Positions 1 through 8,552 are shown, numbered from the stretch's first letter. The stretch: DNA of 38,616 nucleotides from CAYRFQ01 sp964423615 (GCA_964423615.1 CAYRFQ010000074.1:1-38616), one strand, 5' to 3'. The notes: generated by a model not told the origin, from the sequence alone. Numbers and translations are program-made.

Positions 1-629
1 CGCAATGATAAAATCAAACGCTGATGCACTATTATCTGCTGACACCATGTACTAGCACTTCGAAGCTAGGCCCGAACCTCGGCCTCGCGAACGCGAGATG
101 GGTCGAGCGTCGCCTGCACGAGGAGTCGGTGCACTGCGACCACCGCGGCCAACCAATCCTGCCTTTGTGCTTTCCGGAGGAGGTCGGCGAGCCGAAGCGT
201 TCGAGCTTCGAAGATACTCTTTCGGCGCAGGCGGATTCCCCGCGGAAAACGGATGAAGCCCTCGGCTAACGTTCCCCAGGACGGCCATTGGTTCGTGCTG
301 CCAAACCTCAAAGCCCTCTACGATTCCCAACTTGCCAGTCAGTTTCTGATCGACGTCGGCGCTCAAATGCCAACACAAGATGCGGTCAAATTCGGACCTG
401 TCTTGCTCTCCAGATAGTCTCCATACAGGTGCGTGTACACTACGTGTACAAACGATCATTATGGAGCATGGAAAGCGTGAAGGGAAGCGGAGATATGTCG
501 GGCGGCGTAGTGTGAAATAGTGCCAAATACCGGATCGCCCACCGGTGGGTGTTTTCGTTCCACTCAGACCCTTGATGCCGACCGACAAACAGATTCAAAA
601 ACGATTGCGCCTGTGGCTCAGTCAATTCC
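1..629. other. Left-edge stretch without a convincing gene
   Basis: No gene can be called here with confidence. Two short open frames have codon use resembling the rest of the window. One is on the minus strand (66-311, 81 codons), whose C-terminal half reads like a helical protein (LADLLRKAQRQDWLAAVVAV). The other is a 54-codon plus-strand frame (253-417) reading MKPSANVPQDGHWFVLPNLK at its start. They overlap each other, neither has a clear ribosome binding site, and neither resembles a family I know. They may be remnants of decayed genes. The segment from about 70 to 290 looks richer in GC than its surroundings. Confidence 0.35.
432..450. repeat. Tandem 8-bp direct repeat containing TGTACA
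   Basis: CGTGTACA occurs twice (432-439 and 443-450), separated by CTA, so the copies are 11 bp apart, about one helical turn. Each copy contains the palindrome TGTACA. Such phasing is typical of operator half-sites, but no gene start lies close by, so a regulatory role is only a guess. Confidence 0.25.
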
Positions 630-1352
630 TCAGAGCCGCAACCGCTCGGTCGTTCTCGTCTGAGCCTTTCCACAATTCGGTCCTTGATGAATCTCCGACT
701 CCCAATTTCCCACTTCCAGATACGGAGCACACAACCGTTTCCGATCGAACAACGAAAGCATCCGATAGCGCAGTTTCCGTCCCCACGGAATCGGCTGTTT
801 CGCGTGTTCGCTGAGCGACGTTAAATATTTCTGGTAATCCCCCTCGCTAATACGTGGATACTCCTCTCTGGTGGCGAAAGCCCAGACGTTTTCGGGTCGG
901 TCTTTGGTTCCGTGCCATCCCAGAATCCGCTGAGGGTAGTCTTCCAACAAGAGTTGGAATGCTTCGGGGGTAAATCGCCAGTAATCGCTTGGGTGATTGT
1001 GAATGCGAACATGGAAGGGACACGAAACCAGGAACACCCCATCGCAACGGAGGACTCGTCGGATTTCGTCGAACCCTTTCCAAAATCGCTCGACGTGTTC
1101 GAACGTGCTCATGGCAATCACAGCGCCAAAACTGTCATCCGCAAAGGGAAGAGACTCGACGCTCGCAACGACGTCCACTCCGGGACCTTCGCGAACATCG
1201 AGTCCTGTGTAATGGCCTCCGGGAAATAACTTCCGGAGGTCGGCGAGTTCGTCTTGGCCTTCGACAAGAAAGGAACCGACTTCCAGGATCGGTTCTGGAA
1301 AGGGAAATGTATCGGTGATCGCGCGGGCCACCCCACGTAGGAGTTGGTTCAT
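630..1352 (-). CDS. Class I SAM-dependent methyltransferase, substrate unknown
   Basis: A 240-residue protein with the N-terminal Rossmann core of class I methyltransferases. Motif I reads ILEVGSFLVEG (about residues 22-32), a following acidic strand end is LDV (51-53), and the motif IV/post-IV area is LPFADDSFGAVIAMSTFEHVE (68-88), close to the Methyltransf_11 pattern. A further box HNHPSDYWRFTPEAF (118-132) is common in methyltransferases that act on glycans or small molecules in polysaccharide loci. The start at ATG 1352 is preferred because AAGGAAG lies just upstream; a TTG seven codons earlier overlaps that site. The last 40 residues look poorly conserved in character and may be affected by local decay. 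It may be co-transcribed with the upstream CvpA-like gene, 94 nt away. Substrate cannot be inferred. Confidence 0.85.
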   Translation of the reverse strand: MNQLLRGVARAITDTFPFPEPILEVGSFLVEGQDELADLRKLFPGGHYTGLDVREGPGVDVVASVESLPFADDSFGAVIAMSTFEHVERFWKGFDEIRRVLRCDGVFLVSCPFHVRIHNHPSDYWRFTPEAFQLLLEDYPQRILGWHGTKDRPENVWAFATREEYPRISEGDYQKYLTSLSEHAKQPIPWGRKLRYRMLSLFDRKRLCAPYLEVGNWESEIHQGPNCGKAQTRTTERLRL

Positions 1353-1446
1353 GCGTGTGCTTCCTTGCAGCAAATAGTAGTCAGGACGCCCTGAGTCCCA
1401 TCCGCCAGGCGTGGTCTCGGCACTGTCCGGTGCGCCAACGACTCCA

Positions 1447-2115
1447 TCACGGCATTGGAATTTCGTATTTGCTATACGGGAAAATCTTTTTCGGGGACGC
1501 AGACGATTTCAATTCTACCGTCGGTGATTTGCCAGGATCGGCTTTCGACTGTTGCTTTTCTTGTGCGGAGGCAGTCTTCGTCTTGACCTGGTCTTTCACG
1601 GTCTCCTGCAACTTGGAGCCAGCCTGCTGAACATCCTGACGACGCTCCTCAGGGATATTCTTGGCAACCGTTTCGACTGTTTGCGCGAGCGCCGGACCGA
1701 TTTTGGATCCTTTGACCCACTCGTCGGCGATCGGCACGTGAGAGAAGACCCAGCAAATAGACCCCAAGAGCATCGCCGTTGTTCCTCCCGCCAAAACCAT
1801 CCCGAGAACCCGATTGAGCCACTCGAGCTTGTTTTCTTTGATATATTTGCCCAGCGCCAGAGTGATCACCAGCATCAACAGAAAGACCCCAACAAACAAG
1901 CTGACGTAAGCGATAGCACCAACCGCGAACGGGGATGCGTCCTGCATCACGTGAGTGGCGAGCAGATTCGTCGTCGCTTCGTGAAACGTCACGCTGCAAT
2001 AAACCCCGAGAACGACTGTCGCAATCCACGAAAGTTGCCAAAGTAAACCGGTCACGGCTCCCCAAAGGGAGGTCACCGCAAGAATCGTCAGAAGAATGAT
2101 GTCGAGCGTATGCAT
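1447..2115 (-). CDS. CvpA-family inner-membrane protein
   Basis: A 222-residue protein with four hydrophobic segments in the first 150 residues (roughly 4-20, 25-45, 65-88 and 105-128), the arrangement of CvpA/colicin V production family proteins. The start MHTLDIILLTILAVTSLWGA matches the family's first helix, and the segment LEWLNRVLGMVLAGGTTAML matches the conserved N-R-x-x-G region before the last helix. The C-terminal 70 residues are hydrophilic, rich in Lys, Gln and Ser, and probably cytoplasmic. CvpA proteins are linked to envelope homeostasis and biofilm formation in other bacteria, but their molecular activity is unclear. AAGGAG lies 11 nt before the ATG. It precedes the methyltransferase on the same strand. 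Confidence 0.8.
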   Translation of the reverse strand: MHTLDIILLTILAVTSLWGAVTGLLWQLSWIATVVLGVYCSVTFHEATTNLLATHVMQDASPFAVGAIAYVSLFVGVFLLMLVITLALGKYIKENKLEWLNRVLGMVLAGGTTAMLLGSICWVFSHVPIADEWVKGSKIGPALAQTVETVAKNIPEERRQDVQQAGSKLQETVKDQVKTKTASAQEKQQSKADPGKSPTVELKSSASPKKIFPYSKYEIPMP

Positions 2116-2684
2116 AGTTCAAGAAGCTCCTTTTCAAGCCGACGAGGCATTGGCCTTGTGTCGCCTCCTGACTTGGATCGGCCCTAAATCTATTGTACCG
2201 GACTTCCTGGCAACGGATCCGCAAGATCAGAAATTTCGCCAAACTCAATTCCGAGTTGAACTCACCATCCGGCAATCGTGGCAGTCTTTCGAGTTCCTCA
2301 AAACGAATGGATCACATTTTGTTATTCGCAGACCAATTGCAATTCTTTGGGAAGGAGCCCGAAAACTCGCTCTTCTTGGGAATTTTGAACTGCTTTTCGA
2401 CGGGGCACGTTCGCCCACCAGGTCCAAAACCAGGACAACGAACGCCTAAAGAACACCGCCTCCGCCCCTCGACAACAATCACTCGACTACCTGAAAAGTC
2501 CGAATATACCGCCAAATGTTGTATCTGAGTTCCCATTCATCGTGAATTCGATTTGACAGCATTTCCTTCTAAATTGTATCATCTTCTCTACTTTCTTTAT
2601 TTTGCCTAGAATGCGTCTATGTTGTGTGTCTATCGAATGGACCATGGCGCATGTAGGTTCGAAACGATTTGGAGGTGTTGCTCG
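2116..2684. other. Intergenic region between divergent genes
   Basis: About 570 bp between the divergent CvpA-like gene and the TIGR03000-type gene. The right part holds a sigma-70-like promoter (described separately). No reading frame on either strand in the remainder looks like a protein, and no tRNA or clear hairpin was seen. Confidence 0.5.
2553..2582 (+). promoter_or_regulatory. Sigma-70-like promoter for the Gly/Tyr/Cys-rich protein
   Basis: TTGACA (2553-2558) and TATCAT (2577-2582) are separated by 18 bp in an AT-rich stretch, about 100 nt before the start at 2685. The -35 box is a perfect match to the housekeeping consensus and the -10 box matches at four of six positions. Promoter preferences of Planctomycetota are not well known, so this is a motif match only. 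Confidence 0.45.
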
Positions 2685-3620
2685 ATGTACAGCGTTGTGT
2701 TGATGGCGGCTCTTACAGCTGGAACTTCTACACCAGACTTCCACCACAGGACTGCTGGCTGCTATCACCAGAGCTCTTGCTTGGGTTGTTACGGCTGCGT
2801 TGGAACCAGCTATGGCTGTCACGGTGGTTGCTTCGGTGGATACGGTTGCTACGGCGGATACGGCGGACACGGTGGATATTCTGCCGGATACAGTGTCGGC
2901 TGCTACGGGTGTGCCGGTGGTTGCTATGGTTATGGTTGTTACAGCAGCGGATACATGGGTGGCTATGGGTGCTACGGCTGCACTGGTGGTTGCTACGGTT
3001 ATGGTTGTTACAGCAGCGGATATGCTGGCGGATACAGTGTCGGTTGTTACGGGTGTGCCGGTGGTTGTTACGGTTATGGCTGCTACGGCAGCGGATACAT
3101 GAGCGGTTATGGTTGCTATGGCTGCACTGGTGGTTGCTACGGGTTCAGTTGCCACGGCTGCTACGGACACGGACCGACAACCTCGTGTGCGGGCTACAAC
3201 TACGCTCCAGGATATACGACTCCCGGATACACGACTCCTGGAATGCCTCTTTACGGTAACACCGTTCCAGGTCCTGTCACCAACCCCTCAACAAATAAGC
3301 CAGCTCAACCGTCGACGAACGACAACAAGACCAAGGCCTCGATTTCCAACACGCCTGCGAATTTGGCCATCGAAGTCCCAGCCGACGCCAAATTGTATGT
3401 CGATGGAAAACTCACAACCTCGACATCCGAAGTCCGAAAGTTCGTCACTCCGCCTCTCCAACAAGGCCAAGTGTACTTCTATGACCTCCGAGCTGAGGTC
3501 GACCGAGATGGCCAACGCATCGCCGTCAATGGACGCGTCATCATCCGAGCTGGTCAAAACGTCCGGGCCCAGCTGAGCGAACCCTCCCAAAAAGGCACAT
3601 TCCTCGTTAGCGCCGATTAG
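2685..3620 (+). CDS. Gly/Tyr/Cys-rich repeat protein with C-terminal TIGR03000-like domain
   Basis: A 311-residue protein in three parts. It begins MYSVVLMAALTAGTSTPDF, a form of N-terminus I associate with a planctomycete-specific family. The middle (about residues 25-185) is a low-complexity array of Gly, Tyr and Cys built on GCYG units; from residue 68 a 48-residue higher-order unit (25+23) appears twice in succession. The C-terminal part (about 220-300) contains IEVPADAKLYVDGKLTTSTS and VYFYDLRAEV, typical of the TIGR03000 domain, a small beta-rich module known mainly from Planctomycetes. The start at 2685 is preferred over an in-frame ATG at 2619 because GGAGG (2671-2675) stands 9 nt upstream and the family N-terminus begins here. 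Its function is unknown; a surface or matrix role with disulfide or tyrosine cross-linking is speculation. Confidence 0.85.
   Translation: MYSVVLMAALTAGTSTPDFHHRTAGCYHQSSCLGCYGCVGTSYGCHGGCFGGYGCYGGYGGHGGYSAGYSVGCYGCAGGCYGYGCYSSGYMGGYGCYGCTGGCYGYGCYSSGYAGGYSVGCYGCAGGCYGYGCYGSGYMSGYGCYGCTGGCYGFSCHGCYGHGPTTSCAGYNYAPGYTTPGYTTPGMPLYGNTVPGPVTNPSTNKPAQPSTNDNKTKASISNTPANLAIEVPADAKLYVDGKLTTSTSEVRKFVTPPLQQGQVYFYDLRAEVDRDGQRIAVNGRVIIRAGQNVRAQLSEPSQKGTFLVSAD
2886..3173 (+). repeat. 144-bp tandem repeat, two copies, within the Gly/Tyr/Cys-rich gene
   Basis: Two adjacent 144-bp copies (2886-3029 and 3030-3173) encode the 48-residue unit that starts GYSVGCYGCAGGCYGYGCY. Copies are in frame and differ at scattered positions. 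Each divides into a 25-residue and a 23-residue half that are themselves related, which suggests stepwise duplication. Confidence 0.8.
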
Positions 3621-3673
3621 CATCCCAAACGGTCTCTGATCGATTCCTTTCTGTGCTTTGCCCTTCCTCCGAA

Positions 3674-3713
3674 ACATGCTTTTGGCCTTCGGTCAAAAGC
3701 ATGTCCTTTTTTT
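3674..3713 (+). terminator. Rho-independent terminator after the Gly/Tyr/Cys-rich gene
   Basis: ACATGCTTTTGGCC pairs with GGTCAAAAGCATGT around a three-base loop (14-bp stem with one G-T pair), followed by a run of seven T. It lies about 55 nt after the stop codon at 3620. Confidence 0.85.
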
Positions 3714-4058
3714 CGATCAGTATTTCTCTGCCAATGAGATGGCCTCCGACCGGGCAAAACAACCAGGACACCTGACGACCGTCGCAACCTCCTCGGCCAC
3801 GTAACCAGACTACGACTCTCTCCTGTTCAAGACTGTTGGTCGGACAGACCCGAACGCCATCGACACAAGCCAATTCACATTGACCTTACCGACGAGATGT
3901 GTGCGGTAACCAGACACAGTCTCACATCGCCTCAGAAATACGTTTCTGAAATGACGCACTGGAAAATCTTGCCAAGACGTGACAGGCTTGCGATGGTACC
4001 CTGCGCCCGAAAAACGGAAACTCACCAGTGCGGTAATAAGGAACCAAAACGCCTACCT
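3714..4058. other. Intergenic stretch, nothing recognised
   Basis: This segment lies between two terminators of convergent genes. Open frames on both strands are short and lack ribosome binding sites or protein-like composition. No RNA gene or repeat was recognised. Confidence 0.5.
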
Positions 4059-4096
4059 AAAAAAGAAAGCCCCGCCCAATGATCAGGTGAGGCTTT
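4059..4096 (-). terminator. Rho-independent terminator after the sigma factor gene
   Basis: Read on the minus strand, AAAGCCTCACC can pair with GGGCGGGGCTTT around a short loop with one mismatch and one wobble, then CTTTTTT follows. It begins about 60 nt past the sigma factor stop codon. Confidence 0.75.
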
Positions 4097-4157
4097 CCCC
4101 TGGAGGTTCTTCTCCATTCCGGTCCCGGCTTGATTGCACCGTGAGGTGATTGTCTTG

Positions 4158-5849
4158 TTAGAAGTCTTCTTTGTGGGCTTCAGCCAGGGATCGAAGTTTC
4201 TTCATCGCCCGAACATTCAATTGGCGAACACGCTCTTTGGTGATACCCAGTTGTTCCCCGATCTTTTCGAGCGTCAGCCCGCCGTTGTCGTCATCGAGTC
4301 CTGCACGCAAGCGAATGATTTGCTGCTCACGAGGATCAAGATACTCCAGCAATCGATTGACACGGTACGACGCATTCTCCGCCGACACGATCCAATCGTG
4401 CTCGTTCGTGCGATTGTCGGGAGCGCTCTCGAAGATTTGCTCGTGACCGGTCACATAACGTTCGCGGCGATTTTGCTCCTCCGGGATGCTTCGGGCAAAG
4501 TTCTTCATGATGGCCCAGCTGGCATACGTGCTGAACTTGTTCCCCCGATAATAATCGAACTTCTCGACCGCTCGGATGAGCGAAACGTTCCCATCGGAAA
4601 TCAACTCGAACATGTTGTTTTGATAAGACGCATGTTTCTTGGCGATCGAAACGACGAGCCGCATGTTGCAGTTGATCAGTTGTTCCTTGATCGTATTGGC
4701 TTGCTCCATGAGTTGCTCGATTCTATCGAGGTCTTGGCCCCGGACCTTGGCCGGATCGAGTTTCCCGTCGGCATCGGCGACCTTTTCCCGAAGAACGTTG
4801 GCCTTGTGTTTAAGGAAGTTCATCTTGCGGAACAAATGCTGCTCTTGGGCCTTGTTCAACAACGGAACTTCATAGCAAGCTGCGAGTTCAGCAGGGACGT
4901 CCTTCGGCACCTTCATCTGGTTCCGGCGTGATTCGAAGTCCATCGAGTCGGGCATCTCGCCAAGCATTTCTGCTTCCTTGCTCGGGTCCTCAAATTCTTC
5001 ACTATGAATGTAAGCGATGGGCTGATCCAGGAGTTCCCGGGCCCGAGTTTCGTTGATCACCCGATACATCGAATTTCGAGTGCGTCGGAAGCGTTTGGCG
5101 AGTGTATCCACGGGAATCCCCCTTCGATAGGAGTGGTAAATTTGGAGTTTGGTTTCGGCATCCAAGGGAGTCGCTACCTCGGGGAACAACGCCTGATCTG
5201 GATGCTCTCGGTCGTAATTCTTTATGGTGTAACGAATGGCCTCTGTCGAGCGGCCCAACCGGCGGGCGATCCGTCGGCTGACCTCCGTCAGAGTGCACTC
5301 GGTGAACTGAGCCATGCGTCGAGCCCGGCGAAGGATGTCATCCTTCTCTTCCTCCGTCAGTTGCGAAAACCGACGACTTCGCTCAACGCGGTCTTGATTA
5401 GCATTCAAAAACGGATCGATCAAGGATGGTAGGAAACCTACCTGACGTCGACCATTGCATAAGATGGGCAAACCAATGAGCCCACGCTTACGCCAACGGT
5501 TAATGGTTTTCGTCGTCACATTCAGCTTTCGGCTGATTTCTTCCAACGTCAAAACCGGTTCGTCCAATGTTTCCACTGGAATCGCTGGTATCGAATTGGC
5601 CAATTCTGAGATGAACAATCCCAAATCGGCCTTCAAATTTTTCCCAGGAATGAGTAAGTCAGGATAGGTTTCCGGCCGATAATCAGTTACACGGAAACAG
5701 ACGTACTGGTAGGGGTAATTCTTGTCGTCGTTAATTTCGGTCAACAACTGTTCGGCTCGACTTAGTTGTTCCAACCGACGAGCAGGAGGAGCAAACCGCA
5801 CTTGTTGGTCCGTCAACTGTTTCAAAGCTTCGTAGTTAAACGTGCTCAC
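4158..5849 (-). CDS. Sigma-70 family RNA polymerase sigma factor with N-terminal HTH extension
   Basis: A 563-residue sigma factor that should direct core RNA polymerase to promoters. The C-terminal half carries the sigma core: a region 1.2-like segment PLLNKAQEQHLFRKM (about 329-343), region 2 with NMRLVVSIAKKH, FELISDGNVSLIRAVEKFDY and FSTYASWAI (about 395-447), and region 4 with YLDPREQQIIRLRAGL and GITKERVRQLNVRAMKKLR (about 503-553). Only some 45 residues separate regions 2 and 4, so region 3 looks shortened. The N-terminal half has a MerR/excisionase-like helix-turn-helix LTLEEISRKLNVTTKTINRW (about 100-119) and two further HTH-like stretches (about 184-210 and 242-267). The GTG at 5849 is chosen because AAAGGAG lies 8 nt upstream; the GTG three codons earlier overlaps that ribosome binding site. 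Whether it is the housekeeping factor cannot be decided here. Confidence 0.88.
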   Translation of the reverse strand: MSTFNYEALKQLTDQQVRFAPPARRLEQLSRAEQLLTEINDDKNYPYQYVCFRVTDYRPETYPDLLIPGKNLKADLGLFISELANSIPAIPVETLDEPVLTLEEISRKLNVTTKTINRWRKRGLIGLPILCNGRRQVGFLPSLIDPFLNANQDRVERSRRFSQLTEEEKDDILRRARRMAQFTECTLTEVSRRIARRLGRSTEAIRYTIKNYDREHPDQALFPEVATPLDAETKLQIYHSYRRGIPVDTLAKRFRRTRNSMYRVINETRARELLDQPIAYIHSEEFEDPSKEAEMLGEMPDSMDFESRRNQMKVPKDVPAELAACYEVPLLNKAQEQHLFRKMNFLKHKANVLREKVADADGKLDPAKVRGQDLDRIEQLMEQANTIKEQLINCNMRLVVSIAKKHASYQNNMFELISDGNVSLIRAVEKFDYYRGNKFSTYASWAIMKNFARSIPEEQNRRERYVTGHEQIFESAPDNRTNEHDWIVSAENASYRVNRLLEYLDPREQQIIRLRAGLDDDNGGLTLEKIGEQLGITKERVRQLNVRAMKKLRSLAEAHKEDF

Positions 5850-6405
5850 AATCAACACTCCTTTCTGATCGTAGCAACGTTGTTCGCTCCCGCCGTTCAG
5901 GTCCCCGTGGGGCCCCGAAGGTGGAATGCGGTAGGGACATTAAATTCCCCGCGTAGACCACGATCATTACTGCTGTCGATCCTGCCTGGGTGTTCATCTT
6001 CTCTGTTTGGCAGAACAAATCTGACCGACAGTCGAAAGTTTGAAAATCTCTCCAAAAGCCCGTCGCCGTCTTTCATACTGGTCGTCCGAAAGGTGCGAAA
6101 TCAAGTAATGACGCTCTTAGTACTCGTGTGGAATCACCAAAGTTTTGTTTTGCTTAGTGTTCCTACTTCAACATGCGAGATCGGAGAAACTAGAGTGTCA
6201 CTTTTTTTCAAGAATTTTCAGATTTTCTAAAGAATCTGATAACGGAACAAATTGACACTATTTAGACTCTTAGATGCCTTGTGATTACTTACAGGTTCAG
6301 TAAATCTCGAAAAATATCGTGTTTTTCTGGACCATTCGGTCAACAATGCCTCCTCGAAGGCTTCTTCCGTCTCCTTGTTCTTACTTGTGCTGTTTGGGAC
6401 CAGTG

Positions 6406-6423
6406 ATTCTCTCGTGAGAGAAT
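6406..6423. promoter_or_regulatory. 18-bp palindrome, possible operator
   Basis: ATTCTCTC-GT-GAGAGAAT is an exact inverted repeat with 8-bp arms and a 2-bp centre. The compact dyad fits a dimeric regulator better than a terminator, and no T-run follows. It lies about 560 bp upstream of the sigma factor start and about 760 bp upstream of the secreted protein start. Confidence 0.3.
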
Positions 6424-6865
6424 GGCCCAAAATACTCCATTTTGACGCACACAATCACAAAATCTTACCCGAGATACCTAACTTCGAAGTGAAATCTGGT
6501 TAGCTTTCGAATTCGTAACCACTTGTTCAACTCAGACGAGTCATTCCCTGAAATGGTTATCCCTATCTCGATTCGGAAGCCTATGGTCCGGGTCGAGTTC
6601 TTGTCTTGGTGAAGGGCTCGAATTCTTATTCGCTCTCGGCCAACTAACATTTGGTGTTGAGTTAGTTGAGATTCTTTTGTATCCCTAGTATTCCTTGCTC
6701 AGGGCAGGAATATACCAAGCACATGCCATGCCATTTCAGGCAATCAAACCTTTGGAAAGAAAATCTTACCCAGGCTGATCGACACAACTCTTTTCCGTCG
6801 AACGGTTTAGAACCAGCACAGGGTCCGTGTATGGGGAGAAGCGATTGTACAAGATTTGTCAAAGT

Positions 6866-6881
6866 TACAGTAAAAACTGTA
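6866..6881. promoter_or_regulatory. TACAGT-N4-ACTGTA inverted repeat
   Basis: A perfect 6-bp dyad with four A in the centre, in AT-rich DNA about 310 bp before the secreted protein gene at 7188. It overlaps a weak promoter-like pair (TTGTCA and TAGTTT, 18 bp apart). An operator role is only possible. Confidence 0.2.
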
Positions 6882-7187
6882 GTTTGGTACACTTTTATTG
6901 TTCAAAGTTGCAATCGAGTCTGCCTCATTCTAGACATAGCTCTGAATATTTTGAAATCATTGCGAATCTTACCCAAACCGGATAGTTCTACTCTCGATTC
7001 CAAAATTAGCCTGCCTGGGCCACTCTCAGCGAACTTTCTGCCGTGTTGTTTGTGTACAATCGGGAAGGTATGTTGGAAATTTATCCTACATACTATAGCT
7101 CGTCCAAAGGCTCGAAGCCAGCCAATTTTCCCATCTTTTGGCTCTTTTCCCTTTTTCGAACGTTCTCAAAACGGAGCCGAGATCGCA

Positions 7188-8552
7188 ATGTTTTCTTCTT
7201 CCGAACGGCTACACTGTCGCAACCATGTTCCAATGACCCTGCCAATTTGGCTGGTTGGCTTCCTTTTCCCGCTCGTTTGTGTTCCCGTCAACGCCCAGTC
7301 CTACCGCCTTCAAGAAACGAACGAACCCGGCAACATGTACCGTGTGAATGCCCGCGTTTCGTTGAACGGGACAATGACCGTTCCCTCAAAAAACGAAGAG
7401 AAACCAGCAAAAACATTACAACTCTCCGGAAAGAGTTCTCTGGATTACGATGAACGCATTCTCAAACTCGACAAATCCGGTCAAGTTGCCCGGACGGCCC
7501 GACAATATCGCCAACTGGAGCTGCAGCGAAAAGTCGATGATCAAGCCCAAAGCAGCTCGCTCCGGAACAACGTTCGCCGGGTAGTCATCCTTCGCCACAA
7601 GAACATGGAAGTTCCGTTCTCTCCCGACGGTCCTCTGACGTGGGCCGAAATCGACCTCGTTCGGACAGACGTGTTTCCACCTGCACTCTCCGGCCTACTC
7701 CCGGACAAAGCCGTGGCACCTCGTGACCGATGGACTCCCACATCAAAAAGCATCCAGGAACTAACCGATTTTGAACAAATCAAAAACGGAACTATCGTTT
7801 GCCAGTTTCAACAAGTAACCACCCTTGGCCAGAGTCGCCAAGCCCAAATCTCCTTCTCGGGAACCGTCAGCGGAATTGGCCAGGATGGCCTCACCAAACA
7901 ACAACTCGATGGCCATTTCTACTTCGACCTCCAGACCAACCACATTAGCTACCTGACGATGCAGGGGACACAGACCTTCCCCGACGAAAAAGGAAATACG
8001 CTGGGCAAAATCGAGGGAACATTCGTTTTCACCCGGCAACAAATCCGTTCCTCCCCGACCCTCAGCAACGAAGCCTTGCAAAAAGTTACCACAGAACCGA
8101 ACGAACGCAACACCTTGCTGCTCCACCAAGACCCCGATCTCGGAATCCAATTTCTCTACCCACGTCAGTGGCGGGTAGGCGGTGCGAGGGGCAACCAAAT
8201 CAGCATCGACGAACGCAATGGAAGCGGACTCCTCCTCACCGTGGAACCCCCCAAACGAGTCCCCACTGGAGCCCAATTTGCTCGCGAATCAAGAGACTAC
8301 TTGGAAAAGCAAAAAGCCAGGATCACTTCGACCACCGCAATCCGTCTCGTTCGACAGTCTCCGCGAATCGAAGACTTCGCCATCGACGTCGCCTTTGGCA
8401 AAGATCGTTTTCGAATGTATTATCTCGTCTTCCGCAACGACCTCGGTGGCGTCGTTGTAGCGGCTCGGTTGCAACTGAAAGATTTGCAAAATCTCCAGAA
8501 AGACGTCATCGGGATTGCCGCGACCATTCGACTGACGAAAAAACAGAAGTGA
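7188..8552 (+). CDS. Secreted protein of unknown function, PsbP/DcrB-like C-terminus possible
   Basis: A 454-residue protein with an N-terminal signal peptide: MTLPIWLVGFLFPLVCVPVN (residues 16-35) followed by AQS, a likely cleavage site. Residues about 45-290 form a beta-rich domain of unknown type (for example QAQISFSGTVSGIG and GHFYFDLQTNHISYLTMQGT). The C-terminal 150 residues begin with DLGIQFLYPRQWRVGGARGN and end with a strand-rich segment before IGIAATIRL; this order resembles the PsbP/DcrB/DUF1795 fold in which a short polypeptide sits after a Y-P-x-x-W motif. That is an inference from pattern only. The ATG at 7188 follows a GGAG 11 nt upstream. No neighbour suggests a pathway. It probably acts in the periplasm or at the cell surface. 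Confidence 0.7.
   Translation: MFSSSERLHCRNHVPMTLPIWLVGFLFPLVCVPVNAQSYRLQETNEPGNMYRVNARVSLNGTMTVPSKNEEKPAKTLQLSGKSSLDYDERILKLDKSGQVARTARQYRQLELQRKVDDQAQSSSLRNNVRRVVILRHKNMEVPFSPDGPLTWAEIDLVRTDVFPPALSGLLPDKAVAPRDRWTPTSKSIQELTDFEQIKNGTIVCQFQQVTTLGQSRQAQISFSGTVSGIGQDGLTKQQLDGHFYFDLQTNHISYLTMQGTQTFPDEKGNTLGKIEGTFVFTRQQIRSSPTLSNEALQKVTTEPNERNTLLLHQDPDLGIQFLYPRQWRVGGARGNQISIDERNGSGLLLTVEPPKRVPTGAQFARESRDYLEKQKARITSTTAIRLVRQSPRIEDFAIDVAFGKDRFRMYYLVFRNDLGGVVVAARLQLKDLQNLQKDVIGIAATIRLTKKQK

Larger units (their letters stand above)
5850..7187. other. Gene-poor, AT-richer region of 1.3 kb
   Basis: No protein is supported. A frame open from 6666 joins the downstream secreted protein gene in frame, but its sequence before 7188 (many Cys, Phe, Ser, mixed hydrophobic patches, no ribosome binding site) does not look like protein. 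The region separates two divergent genes, so it must hold both promoters. It contains three inverted repeats: 6218-6239 (7-bp arms), 6406-6423 (8-bp arms) and 6866-6881 (6-bp arms). It is large enough to hide a non-coding RNA, but none was recognised. Confidence 0.45.

Noticed and set aside
2487..3170. Long minus-strand frame rich in Thr, Ala, Val opposite the Gly/Tyr/Cys-rich gene
   Set aside because: It is the reverse reading of a repetitive GC-biased array. The plus-strand protein has a promoter, ribosome binding site, family N-terminus and domain; the minus frame has none.
2886..3173. CRISPR-like appearance of regularly spaced repeats
   Set aside because: Repeats are in-frame coding units of a low-complexity protein with no unique spacers and no cas genes.
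4134..4931. Plus-strand frame of about 265 codons opposite the sigma factor
   Set aside because: It is antisense to a clear sigma factor with intact motifs; no ribosome binding site or family resemblance.
5850..5858. Sigma factor start at GTG 5858
   Set aside because: That codon overlaps the AAAGGAG that best serves as ribosome binding site for the GTG at 5849.
6666..7187. N-terminal extension of the secreted protein gene from 6666
   Set aside because: The in-frame upstream codons do not look like protein and would put a signal peptide deep inside; ATG 7188 with GGAG is a better start.
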